DNA of 22,024 bases. It comes from a virus. Below are positions 14,011 through 22,024 of this stretch, in pieces. How positions within the stretch are numbered: position 1 is the first letter of the stretch; every line of letters begins with the position of its first letter. The DNA lies in IMG/VR virus record IMGVR_UViG_3300017771_000134, positions 1 through 22,024 of that record, one strand, 5' to 3'. The position numbers and the translations under genes were made by a program. The notes below the pieces were generated by a model. The model ran no database searches. It was not told where the DNA came from and saw only the letters and a list, made by a program, of their open reading frames with translations.

Positions 14011-14831
14011 TGGCTAATATATTAGATTTATATTTAGGTCTTAAAACTGATGAAGAGTTGATTAGTAGCCAGGAGTATAAACTATTAAAAGACAATAAGA
14101 TTGATACTGCTTTATTAGACGGTGAAGATCCTGATCCTAATGCTGGTGAAGTCCAGGTAGGTAAAATAGATGAAGCTGAAAAAACTACATTAGTTGAAGA
14201 TGTTTTTGATTTTGTTAAGTCTATGCCAAAAGACATGTTGTTAAGTGTTACTCGAGGAACAATGAATGGATTTGGATTTGTTAATAGTGCTACAAACTTA
14301 ATAGGTGTTAATCCTGATAGCTCATACGAATTTGTTAAAGATAAAATAGATAAGCAAATGAAGAGCTTAGATGAGCTTGATAAAGACAGTCCATTAGTTT
14401 CAAAGATGGTTGCAATCGTTGGACAAGATGCTGCTTATATAGTTCCAGTTTATAAAAAACTTAAATCATTTGGATTACCAAAACAGTACGCTTTACCTTT
14501 ATCTTTTGGCATAGGTCAATCATTAGCTTTTAATAAAGATACAAGCATGCTTGTAGATACTGACGCTGTAAAAAGTTTAAAGAGATACACAAATATAGAA
14601 GAAGGTACATCAGCAGATGATATGGTTGATAATGCTTTACTTGCTATAGAAGGTTCATCTTTAGGTTTTGCTTTTGATAAGTTAGGTCCAGTATTGAAAG
14701 GTATTAAAAATTCTAATTGGCAACAAAATGCTATTGCAGTTGGTGGAGCTACAGCTACAGCTGAAACTGTAAATAAAGTATCAGATAATATCCAAAACAA
14801 TATTATTTCACAAACAACAGAAAAAGAGTAA
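14010..14831 (+). CDS. Putative ejection protein preceding the gp16-like gene
   Basis: This is a 273-residue protein. The N terminus MANILDLYLGLKTDEELISS leads to an acidic linker (DGEDPDPNAGEV), then helices with small hydrophobic residues such as VSKMVAIVGQDAAYIVPVYK and YALPLSFGIGQSLAF, and NAIAVGGATATAETVNKV near the end. These could touch membranes. I do not recognise a family. It lies between the gp15-like and the 936-residue gene, in the same reading frame as the latter. It may therefore represent the N-terminal part of a gp16-type ejection protein that is encoded separately here. No transglycosylase catalytic motif is visible. The start overlaps the previous stop by one base (TAATG). 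Confidence 0.6.
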   Translation: MANILDLYLGLKTDEELISSQEYKLLKDNKIDTALLDGEDPDPNAGEVQVGKIDEAEKTTLVEDVFDFVKSMPKDMLLSVTRGTMNGFGFVNSATNLIGVNPDSSYEFVKDKIDKQMKSLDELDKDSPLVSKMVAIVGQDAAYIVPVYKKLKSFGLPKQYALPLSFGIGQSLAFNKDTSMLVDTDAVKSLKRYTNIEEGTSADDMVDNALLAIEGSSLGFAFDKLGPVLKGIKNSNWQQNAIAVGGATATAETVNKVSDNIQNNIISQTTEKE

Positions 14832-14882
14832 GAAAACACTATCCTCAGATATTTGTTTTTTTCAAAACAGAAAAATTAAAAC

Positions 14883-17693
14883 ATGGTGAACATTAGAAAC
14901 ATCAGTAAGAAATTTACTGAAGCAGAAGGTAAACAATTATTAGAAGGCGCTCAAAAAATTATTGATGAGAAGATTGCTGGACCTAAAATAAGAAGAGATA
15001 AACTTTTAAAAGGCGATAAAGCTAAAAAAGAAAAAGTTCTTATTGATGGTAAAAACTATGAAACTGTAGATGGTGAATTAACAGCTACGGTTAAGACAAA
15101 AGTAAAAACGCCTTTTCCTGATGAACAGGCAGACAAAGTTTTATTTAAAGTAAAAGCTGGAGGTAAAATAACACCAGCTAAACTAAACGATTTTAATATT
15201 AATAATATGCAGTCTAAAGACGATATTATTAAATACATAGATGAAGTTGCAGAAACTTATAAAAAAGATTTTAGTTCAAGAAAAAGAGGCGAACAAACTA
15301 ATAAGCAAACGCAAGCTTTAGCGGACCTATTACAAAAGGACCAAACAAAATTATCAGCTACGTTACTGAACTTAAAAAAAGGTGACACATTAAATGCTGA
15401 ATACATATTAGCTACAAGAGAATTAGTAGAAGCTTCTTACACTAAATTAGATGAACTTGCTGCTAAAGCAGTAGCTGGAAGCTCTGATGATATATTAAAG
15501 TACAGACAACATTTTGCTTTAACATCTGAACTAACAAAGATTTTAAAAGGTGTACAAACTGAAACAGCAAGAGCCTTGCAACAGTTTTCAATACCAACAA
15601 GAACTAAAAAATTCACTAATGCAAGATTAGATGAATTAAATAGACAAGAGTTATTAGTTGAGATTGGCGGTGAAGATAACATCAAGATGATGGCTCAGAT
15701 GTATCTTAAGACAAGTACAACAAAACAAAGATTACAATTTACTGAACAAGCTGGAACTATTAACAGCAGAATATCTGAAGCAGTATCAGAAGTTTTTATT
15801 AATGCGATTTTATCTAATCCATTAACACACGTTAGAAACACTGCTGGTAACTGGATTACTCAAGGAATTATTCAAGCAGAAAACAAATTAGCTGCAAGAT
15901 TATTTGGTGATGCCAAAGGTGGTGGAATTGCTGAATACGAAGATATGGCTAGAGCTTTCGGTAAAACGATGGCAACGAGAGAAATGTGGGCTGCTATGAA
16001 TGGTAGCTTAAAAAACATAGATAAAATTACAAGTATGGTCAGCGGTAATAAAGCTGAAGTTAGACCAGGTAAATTTACAGCTGCTAATTTCAATCAAGAA
16101 GCTGGTAGTTTGTCTGCTAACTTTACGGATATAGCTGGAAGAATTTTAACATTAGATAGAATACCTACAAAGCTTTTAACGGTTTCAGATAACTATTTTA
16201 AAAACAGAGAATACAGAGCTGAACTATATGGTTTAGCTTATAGAGATACTTTAAAAAAAATAGGTGATGGATCTTTAGATAGAAAAAATGCAGAAATATA
16301 TTTAGCTGATCTTGTTACTAATCCAACTAAATCAATAGTGGAAGAAGCAAGACAAGCAACTTTATATTCTACATTTCAAACTAAAATGAAAGATCAAGAC
16401 GGAGCTATAGCTTTTGTCGGAGGTAAACTACAAGATATAAAAAATAGTAAAGATCTAGGTTACATGAACTTCATGATGAATTACTATTTACCATTTATTC
16501 AAACACCTACGAACGTAGCTAAGTTTGCCTTAGAGAGATCACCAGGTTTAAATTTATTATTAAAAGATTATAGAAATCAATTAAGTTCACCTAACAAAGC
16601 GATTAGAGATAAAGCTAAAGCGAAAATGGCTTTAGGCTCAGCATTCTACACTACAGTTATGGGAATGAACTATGGTGGTTATGCAACAGGAACATCACCT
16701 GAGCTTGGAAGTAAATTTAAAGCAGACGGATCTAAGTTTGCTATGCAAAAAACTTTAGGCACTGGAAGTGGTACTATTAATATTCCTTACGGTGATACAA
16801 CTATAAATGTTTCAGTAAGAGATACTTTATTTGATCCAGTTGCTATGATGTTTAAACAAGCAGCAGATCTTAGCGCTATTGCACAAATGGGTTTTAAAGA
16901 TCACGATCAATGGCAAGATCATGTTGCGATGGCTACAGCTTTAATGTTGTCTTTTGGTGAGAACTTATCTGACAGTACATTTATGTCAGGTGTTTCAAAA
17001 GGAATTAATGATTTCCAAAACTTTAAACAGTTAGGTGCAATTAAAGGTGCGCAACGATGGGGAAAAGATATTGGAACAAGCTTTATACCTTCAATCGTAA
17101 AACAAACTGGTAAGACTTATAATTTTATTACAAATGATAGTCAGCAAAAACTTGCTGTTGAGTTTGAGGAATATGCAAAAAAAGCTATCGGTATTAATAA
17201 CAACTTAAATAAACAATACGATTTATTAGGTGACACAGTTCAAGGTTGGGGTGCTTACACTATTGCTAAAAACGATCCTATTAGAGACGAGCTTAAGAAA
17301 ACTCAAGTAGAGATTAGACCTATTAGAAGAGGTAAATCAATTACAAAAGGTTTTCTTGGAACTACAGTAGAATATACATCTGATGAATTGGCATTTTTAC
17401 AAAAACGTAAAGGTGCGTATGCAAAAGAAAATCTATCTGTTTTATTTTCTTCTGATGAATATTTAGAAGCTGAAGATAATTTTGTTAAACAAGGTTATAT
17501 TAAAAAAGCTTTTACTGCAGCAGAGCAAGCAGCTTACGGTGATTTAATCGGTGCTGGTGATAATCCATATTCTAAAGCAAAAGATGTTAATACAAGAATT
17601 ACAGAAGAAGCGACAGAAAAATTCGCAGAAAAAATACTAACACTAAATCAAGGTGAGCCAATACAAGGTGATTACTTTGAACAAGATCAATAA
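14883..17693 (+). CDS. Large internal virion protein, T7 gp16-like by position
   Basis: At 936 residues this is the largest gene in the window. The N-terminal third is charged and helical (GAQKIIDEKIAGPKIRRDK). The middle carries AILSNPLTHVRNTAGNW (about residue 308), a motif shared by large structural and ejected phage proteins, then MNFMMNYYLPFIQTPTNVAK (about 528-547), an aromatic hydrophobic patch that could insert in membrane. The C terminus holds helices ending in LTLNQGEPIQGDYFEQDQ. The large size, position after gp14/gp15-like genes and before the fibre make it the counterpart of T7 gp16. I see no lytic transglycosylase or other enzymatic motif. A 51-nt gap and no good ribosome-binding site precede the ATG. 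Confidence 0.75.
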   Translation: MVNIRNISKKFTEAEGKQLLEGAQKIIDEKIAGPKIRRDKLLKGDKAKKEKVLIDGKNYETVDGELTATVKTKVKTPFPDEQADKVLFKVKAGGKITPAKLNDFNINNMQSKDDIIKYIDEVAETYKKDFSSRKRGEQTNKQTQALADLLQKDQTKLSATLLNLKKGDTLNAEYILATRELVEASYTKLDELAAKAVAGSSDDILKYRQHFALTSELTKILKGVQTETARALQQFSIPTRTKKFTNARLDELNRQELLVEIGGEDNIKMMAQMYLKTSTTKQRLQFTEQAGTINSRISEAVSEVFINAILSNPLTHVRNTAGNWITQGIIQAENKLAARLFGDAKGGGIAEYEDMARAFGKTMATREMWAAMNGSLKNIDKITSMVSGNKAEVRPGKFTAANFNQEAGSLSANFTDIAGRILTLDRIPTKLLTVSDNYFKNREYRAELYGLAYRDTLKKIGDGSLDRKNAEIYLADLVTNPTKSIVEEARQATLYSTFQTKMKDQDGAIAFVGGKLQDIKNSKDLGYMNFMMNYYLPFIQTPTNVAKFALERSPGLNLLLKDYRNQLSSPNKAIRDKAKAKMALGSAFYTTVMGMNYGGYATGTSPELGSKFKADGSKFAMQKTLGTGSGTINIPYGDTTINVSVRDTLFDPVAMMFKQAADLSAIAQMGFKDHDQWQDHVAMATALMLSFGENLSDSTFMSGVSKGINDFQNFKQLGAIKGAQRWGKDIGTSFIPSIVKQTGKTYNFITNDSQQKLAVEFEEYAKKAIGINNNLNKQYDLLGDTVQGWGAYTIAKNDPIRDELKKTQVEIRPIRRGKSITKGFLGTTVEYTSDELAFLQKRKGAYAKENLSVLFSSDEYLEAEDNFVKQGYIKKAFTAAEQAAYGDLIGAGDNPYSKAKDVNTRITEEATEKFAEKILTLNQGEPIQGDYFEQDQ

Positions 17694-17704
17694 CAGGAAA
17701 TAAA

Positions 17705-18913
17705 TTGACTATATCTACAACTACAATCAAAAATAGCTACAGTGGAAACGGTTCTACAACTGTTTTTAACTATACTTTTAAAGTAACAGATCAAGACGAC
17801 ATTGAAGTTATAATAAGGAGTTCAGATGGTACGGAAACTACGAAAACGATTTCAACTCATTATAACGTCAGTGGCGTTGGTAATGCTAACGGAGGAAGTG
17901 TTACATTCACTAGCGGTAATGTTCCTACGGCTTCTGAAACAGTTGTTTTAAGAAGAGATACACCACAAACGCAAGGAGTAGATTTAATTGAAAACGATCC
18001 TCTTCCAGCGAATACTTTAGAAGATGCCTTAGATAAAGTAACTTCTATTACTCAAGAGCTTCAAGAAGAAAGCGATAGATCTATAAAGATTTCAAGAACT
18101 AATACGATGACATCGACTGAATTTACAGTTGATGCTACCAACAGAGCAAACAAACTATTATCATTTGATAGTTCAGGTGAAATATCTGTAGCTCAAGAGT
18201 TAGGAACTTTTAAAGGTAACTGGGCTGCCTCAACGACTTATGCTGTAAGAGATCTAGTTAAAGATACTTCTACTAATAATATTTTTATAGCTTTAACAGC
18301 TCATACATCTAGTGGATCTCAACCATTAACGACTAACACTGATAGTGCAAAATGGTCTTTGATTGTTGACGCTGCCTCAGCAACAACCTCTCAAACGGCT
18401 GCTGCTAGTTCTGCAACGGCTGCTGCAAGCTCTGCTACAGCTGCTGCTTCATCTGCATCGACAGCATCAGGTCATAAAGATACAGCAACAACTAAAGCTA
18501 GTGAGGCTGCATCATCTGCTACTGCGGCTGCATCATCTGCTACAGCTGCTGCAAGTTCAGCAACATCTGCGGCTGCATCTTTAGATAGTTTTGATGACAC
18601 ATATTTAGGATCTAAATCTTCAGCTCCATCTGTTGACAATGATGGAAATGCTTTAGCAACTGGTGCATTATATTTTAATTCATCTACAGGCGCTTTAAAT
18701 GTTTGGACAGGATCTGCATGGGTAGCAATACAAGCAGATACAGATGTCAAAGTTTCAGTATCATCGAATGATACAACACCTAACTTCTTACTTTCAAAAT
18801 TAACTGCTGGAACAAATATAAGCTTAGCAGAAACTAATGATGGCGGTAACGAAACAATAACAATAACCAACACTGGTGAAGATCCAACTGCACTAGCTAT
18901 AGCATTAGGATAA
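17705..18913 (+). CDS. Tail fibre, T7 gp17-type N-terminal domain
   Basis: The start is TTG 17705 with AGGA 7 nt upstream. Residues 1-150 match the T7 gp17 N-terminal attachment domain: GNGSTTVFNYTFKVTDQDDI, ETVVLRRDTPQTQGVDLIEN, and PANTLEDALDKVTSITQELQ with the helix that trimerises. An Ala/Ser heptad-like repeat (about residues 230-292) forms a rod. It is followed by YLGSKSSAPSVDNDGNALAT, then GALYFNSSTGALNVWTGSAW, a domain common to marine podovirus fibres, and a short beta end with TAGTNISLAETNDGGNETI. At 402 residues it lacks a large receptor-binding tip, so the genes downstream probably supply the distal adhesion parts. Confidence 0.88.
   Translation: MTISTTTIKNSYSGNGSTTVFNYTFKVTDQDDIEVIIRSSDGTETTKTISTHYNVSGVGNANGGSVTFTSGNVPTASETVVLRRDTPQTQGVDLIENDPLPANTLEDALDKVTSITQELQEESDRSIKISRTNTMTSTEFTVDATNRANKLLSFDSSGEISVAQELGTFKGNWAASTTYAVRDLVKDTSTNNIFIALTAHTSSGSQPLTTNTDSAKWSLIVDAASATTSQTAAASSATAAASSATAAASSASTASGHKDTATTKASEAASSATAAASSATAAASSATSAAASLDSFDDTYLGSKSSAPSVDNDGNALATGALYFNSSTGALNVWTGSAWVAIQADTDVKVSVSSNDTTPNFLLSKLTAGTNISLAETNDGGNETITITNTGEDPTALAIALG
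18395..18580 (+). repeat. Ala/Ser heptad-like coding repeat in the fibre
   Basis: Two blocks of a seven-residue unit TAAASSA encode the rod of the fibre: three units before a GHKDTATTKASE break and about three after. Codons vary between units (ACG/ACA for Thr, AGT/AGC/TCA for Ser), so the protein pattern is kept while the DNA has drifted. Confidence 0.8.
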
Positions 18914-18930
18914 TTAATAGGAGTAAATAA

Positions 18931-19296
18931 ATGGCAAACACGTTTAAAGCAATCAACTTCGCAGCAGAGCCAGCATCAGCTGGAACACCTTATGTGATGT
19001 ACACAGCAGCTGGAAGTACGACTACAGTAGTTCTAGGTCTTGTATTGGCTAACATTCATACAACAGCAGTAACAGCTGAAGTAGAACACGTTAGTACAAC
19101 ATCAAATAGAGGTGGAGCAAACAATGTTGCTAATGGTACATCGTTCTTAGTTAAAGATGTAACTATTCCAACAGGAAGCTCATTAGAAGTTTTATCAGGA
19201 TCTAAAGTAATTTTAGAAACTGGCGACAAAATTCAAATCGATTGTTCAGTAGCTGATAAGCTTTCAGGCACATTATCAGTAATGGAAATCACATAA
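18931..19296 (+). CDS. Small beta-rich virion protein of the fibre region
   Basis: This 121-residue protein has alternating hydrophobic strands: GTPYVMYTAAGSTTTVVLGL, VLANIHTTAVTAEVEHV, then TSFLVKDVTIPTGSSLEVLS, GSKVILETGDKIQIDC and a terminal LSGTLSVMEIT. The pattern (LxLaNxxxxxxxvxv ... vPxGssLevlxGxKiVLexGDxi ... lSvmEI) is a recurrent marine phage structural domain, usually beside fibre or neck genes. The strands suggest a compact beta-sandwich or jelly-roll that may cap or attach to the fibre. AGGAG lies 7 nt upstream of the ATG. The specific function is not shown. Confidence 0.7.
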   Translation: MANTFKAINFAAEPASAGTPYVMYTAAGSTTTVVLGLVLANIHTTAVTAEVEHVSTTSNRGGANNVANGTSFLVKDVTIPTGSSLEVLSGSKVILETGDKIQIDCSVADKLSGTLSVMEIT

Positions 19297-19315
19297 TAAT
19301 TAGGAGTTAAAACAC

Positions 19316-20056
19316 ATGGGTTACATAGGTAAAAAACCGACAGATGCACCATTAACATCAAGCGACATTGCTGATGGTATTATCTCTACTGCTGATTTAG
19401 CTAACACAGCTGTAACAGGAGCAAAGGTAAATACAGATGTTATTTCTGCACAGACAGCACTAGCGACAGAACCAGCTGATACAGATGAATTTCTAGTATC
19501 GGATGCTGGAGTAATTAAAAGAATTGATTACAGTTTAATTAAAGGTGGTGGTACTCATGTTTTACTTTCTACAACAACAGCAAGTGATTCAGCTAATATA
19601 AGTATCACTTCAAATATTGACAGCACATATAATACTTACATGCTAGAGTTTGTAAATATAAAAGCAGCAGATAATGCTCAAACATTATTTATGAGAATGG
19701 CAGAAGGTGGTTCTTTTGTTACTGGATCATTTTATGATTATGGTTTTAGAAGACTTCAATCTAATGCAGCTTCTGAGACACAAGGTGAAAACCAAACTAA
19801 AATAGAACTATTTAATGTTTATTCTAATGCTTCTAATGCAAATTTAAATGGAAGAATGTTTTTGTATTCACCATCAAGTAGCACTTTTGATACATACGTT
19901 GATTTTAGACTAACAGGTCAAATAGATGGTGACCATCAAATGACTACTGTTGGTGGTGGAAGAAGTGAAAGAGCTGGTGCTGTAGATGGAGTACAATTTC
20001 TTTTTACAACTGGTAATATTTCATCAGGATCAATTAAACTTTACGGAGTAGTATAA
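19316..20056 (+). CDS. Tail fibre or adhesin protein with LYGV module (copy A)
   Basis: This 246-residue protein starts with MGYIGKKPTDAPLTSSDIAD, then GIISTADLANTAVTGAKV, an N-terminal attachment segment typical of phage fibre proteins. From residue about 83 it carries a beta-rich module: LLSTTTASDSANISITS, IDSTYNTYMLEFVNI, a variable middle, and VDGVQFLFTTGNISSGSIKL ending in YGVV. The same module forms nearly all of the gene at 21179 and of the truncated gene at 21771. Such modules are probable carbohydrate-binding or receptor-binding tips. The GGAG needed by the following gene lies in the last codons of this one (20045-20048), so the two are coupled. Confidence 0.8.
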   Translation: MGYIGKKPTDAPLTSSDIADGIISTADLANTAVTGAKVNTDVISAQTALATEPADTDEFLVSDAGVIKRIDYSLIKGGGTHVLLSTTTASDSANISITSNIDSTYNTYMLEFVNIKAADNAQTLFMRMAEGGSFVTGSFYDYGFRRLQSNAASETQGENQTKIELFNVYSNASNANLNGRMFLYSPSSSTFDTYVDFRLTGQIDGDHQMTTVGGGRSERAGAVDGVQFLFTTGNISSGSIKLYGVV

Positions 20057-20057
20057 T

Positions 20058-20873
20058 ATGTATATAGGCAAACAACCAACAATAGGAAACTTTCAAGTCT
20101 GCGATGCTATTAGTGTAGTTAATGGTCAAGCTGCATACACGATGCAAGTATCATCTGTTAATGTAGTACCTGAAACAGCTAACCATATGTTGGTATCGCT
20201 GAACGGAATTTTACAGCGACCAGGAAGTTCATTTACTGTATCAGGTTCAACTATTACATTTGCATCTAACCTTGTAACAGGTGATGTGATAAACTTTATT
20301 CATATACTAGGATCAGTTCTTGATCTTGGTGTACCATCAGACAGTACAGTATCTCTTGCTAAACTAACAGCAACAGGAACTAAAGATGCTACAACTTTTT
20401 TAAGAGGTGATAATACATTTGCAGCACCTAGTGGTGGTAAAGTCTTACAAGTTGTATCAACAGCAAAAACAGATACTTTTAGTACAACAAATACTTATTC
20501 ATCAGGTGGCTTTGCAGATATTACAGGTTTAAGTGTAGCTATAACTCCATCTGCTACGTCTAGTAAAGTTTTAGTTTTAGTTCAAATATATAATTCTGTA
20601 TCTAGCAATACTCAATTTTTTAATTTAATTAGAGGTTCAACAAATTTATTACAACCTGGAAGTGGTTCATTAAAAGCAACAATAGCCAATGATCATAATA
20701 TGGGTAATGTTCCAATTACTTTTTTAGATAGTCCAAGTTCAACAAGTGCCACAACTTATAAAGTAGCAACTTGTAGAGAAGGTGCTGGTACAGTTTATAT
20801 AAATCAACGATCAGATGGATTAACTTCTCATCTTGGAAGTTCAACAATAACAGCAATAGAGATAGGAGCATAA
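20058..20873 (+). CDS. Tail fibre protein (GTKDATTFLRGDNTF type)
   Basis: This 271-residue protein has an N-terminal domain YIGKQPTIGNFQVCDAISVV, a beta-rich segment with GILQRPGSSFTVSGSTITFA, then the junction TGTKDATTFLRGDNTFAAPS that commonly links phage fibre shafts and tips. The C-terminal module from KVLQVVSTAKTDTFS through FADITGLSVAITPSATSSKV to SSTITAIEIGA is another frequent marine phage tip domain and differs from the LYGV module of the neighbours. It is probably one of several alternative or combined receptor-binding proteins. The start is 1 nt after the previous stop, and the end overlaps the next gene by one base. Confidence 0.8.
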   Translation: MYIGKQPTIGNFQVCDAISVVNGQAAYTMQVSSVNVVPETANHMLVSLNGILQRPGSSFTVSGSTITFASNLVTGDVINFIHILGSVLDLGVPSDSTVSLAKLTATGTKDATTFLRGDNTFAAPSGGKVLQVVSTAKTDTFSTTNTYSSGGFADITGLSVAITPSATSSKVLVLVQIYNSVSSNTQFFNLIRGSTNLLQPGSGSLKATIANDHNMGNVPITFLDSPSSTSATTYKVATCREGAGTVYINQRSDGLTSHLGSSTITAIEIGA

Positions 20874-21175
20874 TGGTAGATTTATCAACAGCAATATTAG
20901 CAATTAATTCTGAAGCACAATTTTCAATTAATGGTGAAGATGTAAATCAAATTACTTGGTATAACAATACAACACCTATTTCTGTAAATGATATAGAAGC
21001 AAAACAAGCAGAACTACAATCTGACTATGATGCTAAACAATATCAAAGAGATAGAGAAGTTGCTTATCCTACAATTCAAGAACAACTTGATATGCAGTAT
21101 TGGGATAATGTTAATGGTACTACAACTTGGAAAGACGCAATAGCTAAAGTAAAATCAGACAATCCAAAGGAGTAA
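20873..21175 (+). CDS. XkdW-like / fibre assembly-type small protein
   Basis: This 100-residue acidic protein has an N-terminal strand part (DLSTAILAINSEAQFSINGE), VNQITWYNNTTPISVNDIEA, then a long helix KQAELQSDYDAKQYQRDREV and the ending AYPTIQEQLDMQYWDNVNGT, TTWKDAIAKVKSDNPK. The 'R-x-x-x-YP-x-I-x-x-QLD-x-x-YW' segment is characteristic of small proteins next to phage fibre genes, resembling XkdW and tail-fibre-assembly chaperones. The likely role is folding or attachment of the neighbouring fibre proteins. The start overlaps the previous stop (TAATG) with AGGAG upstream. Family naming is by resemblance. Confidence 0.7.
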   Translation: MVDLSTAILAINSEAQFSINGEDVNQITWYNNTTPISVNDIEAKQAELQSDYDAKQYQRDREVAYPTIQEQLDMQYWDNVNGTTTWKDAIAKVKSDNPKE

Positions 21176-21178
21176 TCA

Positions 21179-21784
21179 ATGGCTCTTAATTTTGCTAACA
21201 ACAATTCCTTATCATCAATCACAGCTTTACCAGCTTCAATATCAGGTGGTGGATTAAATTTAATATCTACACAGACAGCTAGTAGTAGTGCCAATTTATC
21301 TTTTACAAGTGGAATAGATAGCACTTACAAAGAGTATGTATTTAAATGGATAAATATACATCCAGCTACAAATAATGTGGAATGGACATTAAATTTTAGA
21401 GATGGAAGTTCAGCTTTTGATGCAACAAAAACAACAACCAGTTTTCTTGCCAATCATACCGAAGCTGATGGCGGTGCAAGTATATCTTACAGCACAGGAT
21501 TAGATTTAGCACAAGCCACAGGTTATATAAGTTTAAATGAAAATACTTATGGAACTGATGCTGATGCTTCTTTATGTGGTGAAATGCATTTATTTGCTCC
21601 ATCTGATACAACTTTTGTAAAACATTTTTTAATTAGAAATACTCATATGGCAACAAATCCTGGAAGTAGGCAAGATTATACAGCTGGATATTGCAATGTT
21701 ACTGCAGCTATTGATGGTGTTGATTTTAAATTTTCATCAGGAAATATAGATAGTGGAGTTATAAAATTATATGGCGTTAGTTAA
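21179..21784 (+). CDS. Adhesin/fibre accessory with LYGV module (copy B)
   Basis: This 201-residue protein consists of a short N terminus (MALNFANNNSLSSITALPAS) and one complete copy of the module seen at the end of the gene at 19316: LISTQTASSSANLSFTS, IDSTYKEYVFKWINI, a variable middle about 100 residues long, then IDGVDFKFSSGNIDSGVIKL and YGVS. It lacks the phage-attachment N terminus of copy A, so it may bind another fibre protein. AGGAG stands 6 nt before the ATG. The next paralogue begins inside its last codons. The role is inferred as receptor-binding; no enzyme motif is seen. Confidence 0.75.
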   Translation: MALNFANNNSLSSITALPASISGGGLNLISTQTASSSANLSFTSGIDSTYKEYVFKWINIHPATNNVEWTLNFRDGSSAFDATKTTTSFLANHTEADGGASISYSTGLDLAQATGYISLNENTYGTDADASLCGEMHLFAPSDTTFVKHFLIRNTHMATNPGSRQDYTAGYCNVTAAIDGVDFKFSSGNIDSGVIKLYGVS

Positions 21785-22024
21785 ATACAATAACAATTCT
21801 ATAAGTGCAGTTACAGCAGCAGCTAGTATTCCTAGTGGTGCTTTAAATTTAATTACCACAAACACTATTACATCAGGAGTATCGTCATCTTCTTTTACTT
21901 CTAATATTAATAGCACATACGATACTTATTTATTTAAGTTTATAAATATGCACCCAGCAACAGACGAAGCTGATTTTACTTTTAATGGTTCAACAGATGG
22001 CGGTTCTAATTACAACACTACTAA
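21771..22024 (+). CDS. Adhesin/fibre accessory with LYGV module (copy C), 3' end outside window
   Basis: ATG 21771 overlaps the end of the previous gene by 14 nt in another frame, and the frame is open to the window edge, so the gene is truncated here. The 84 visible residues, beginning MALVKYNNNSISAVTAAASI, are clearly paralogous to copy B: shared MAL, NNNSISAV/NNNSLSSI, LNLI(T/S)T, SFTS, (N/D)STY-x-x-Y-x-FK-(F/W)-IN, HPAT. The variable part starts near residue 68. GGAG at 21754-21757 is 13 nt upstream, rather far, so coupling from the preceding gene is probable. Confidence 0.8.
   Translation, partial: MALVKYNNNSISAVTAAASIPSGALNLITTNTITSGVSSSSFTSNINSTYDTYLFKFINMHPATDEADFTFNGSTDGGSNYNTT

Noticed and set aside
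14516-14839. Minus-strand ORF of 107 codons
   Set aside because: It lies wholly antisense to the ejection-protein gene, with no ribosome-binding site and no partner gene on that strand.
18363-18584. Plus-strand Leu/Gln/His-rich ORF in another frame of the fibre repeat
   Set aside because: It is an out-of-frame reading of the GCT/GCA-rich repeat and does not look like a real protein.
18472-18873. Minus-strand ORF of 133 codons
   Set aside because: It is a mirror of the Ala/Ser repeat and fibre domain, with low-complexity Ala/Val/Asp product.

Overview
The window is the structural half of an AT-rich tailed-phage genome. All genes I accept lie on the plus strand, packed with short overlaps (1 to about 29 nt, with one of 134 nt). 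The gene content is that of a T7-like podovirus: terminase, a gp8-type head-tail connector (portal), scaffold, capsid, tubular tail proteins A and B, gp13/gp14/gp15/gp16-type internal virion proteins, then a T7 gp17-type fibre and a run of fibre accessories. The AT bias, the gene order (terminases in front of the portal), the capsid family and the fibre modules resemble marine podoviruses of the HTVC010P-like pelagiphage type. A SAR11 or related marine alphaproteobacterial host is therefore a reasonable inference, not a demonstration. No RNA polymerase, integrase, tRNA or CRISPR is visible.

Layout. 1-928: the end of a preceding module, with two small helix-turn-helix proteins, the first cut by the left edge. 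929-1088: AT-rich spacer with a possible promoter and long T tracts. 1089-3403: packaging module (HGG-motif small protein, small terminase, a 248-nt non-coding spacer that could be the packaging site, a small ORF, large terminase). 3387-4110: three tiny proteins that all end in KTLLGG. 4109-8440: head module (portal, Bbp19-like protein, scaffold, a 54-aa ORF, a distinctive capsid mRNA leader, major capsid protein, probable decoration protein), closed by two hairpins at 8444-8491. 8499-11500: a small protein with a signal-like N terminus, tubular tail protein A, a 75-aa ORF and tubular tail protein B. 11490-17693: internal virion (ejection) proteins. 17705-22024: fibre and adhesion region, with a homologous C-terminal adhesion-type module in three genes, the last cut by the right edge.

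How they work together. The capsid assembles on scaffold and portal. The terminases bind and pump DNA through the portal. Tail proteins A and B and the small proteins complete the nozzle, the internal proteins are stored for ejection, and the fibres find the host. The most unusual signals are the KTLLGG protein trio, whose shared C-terminal codons also form the ribosome-binding site of the next gene in two of three cases, and the serial duplication of a fibre module at the right end.
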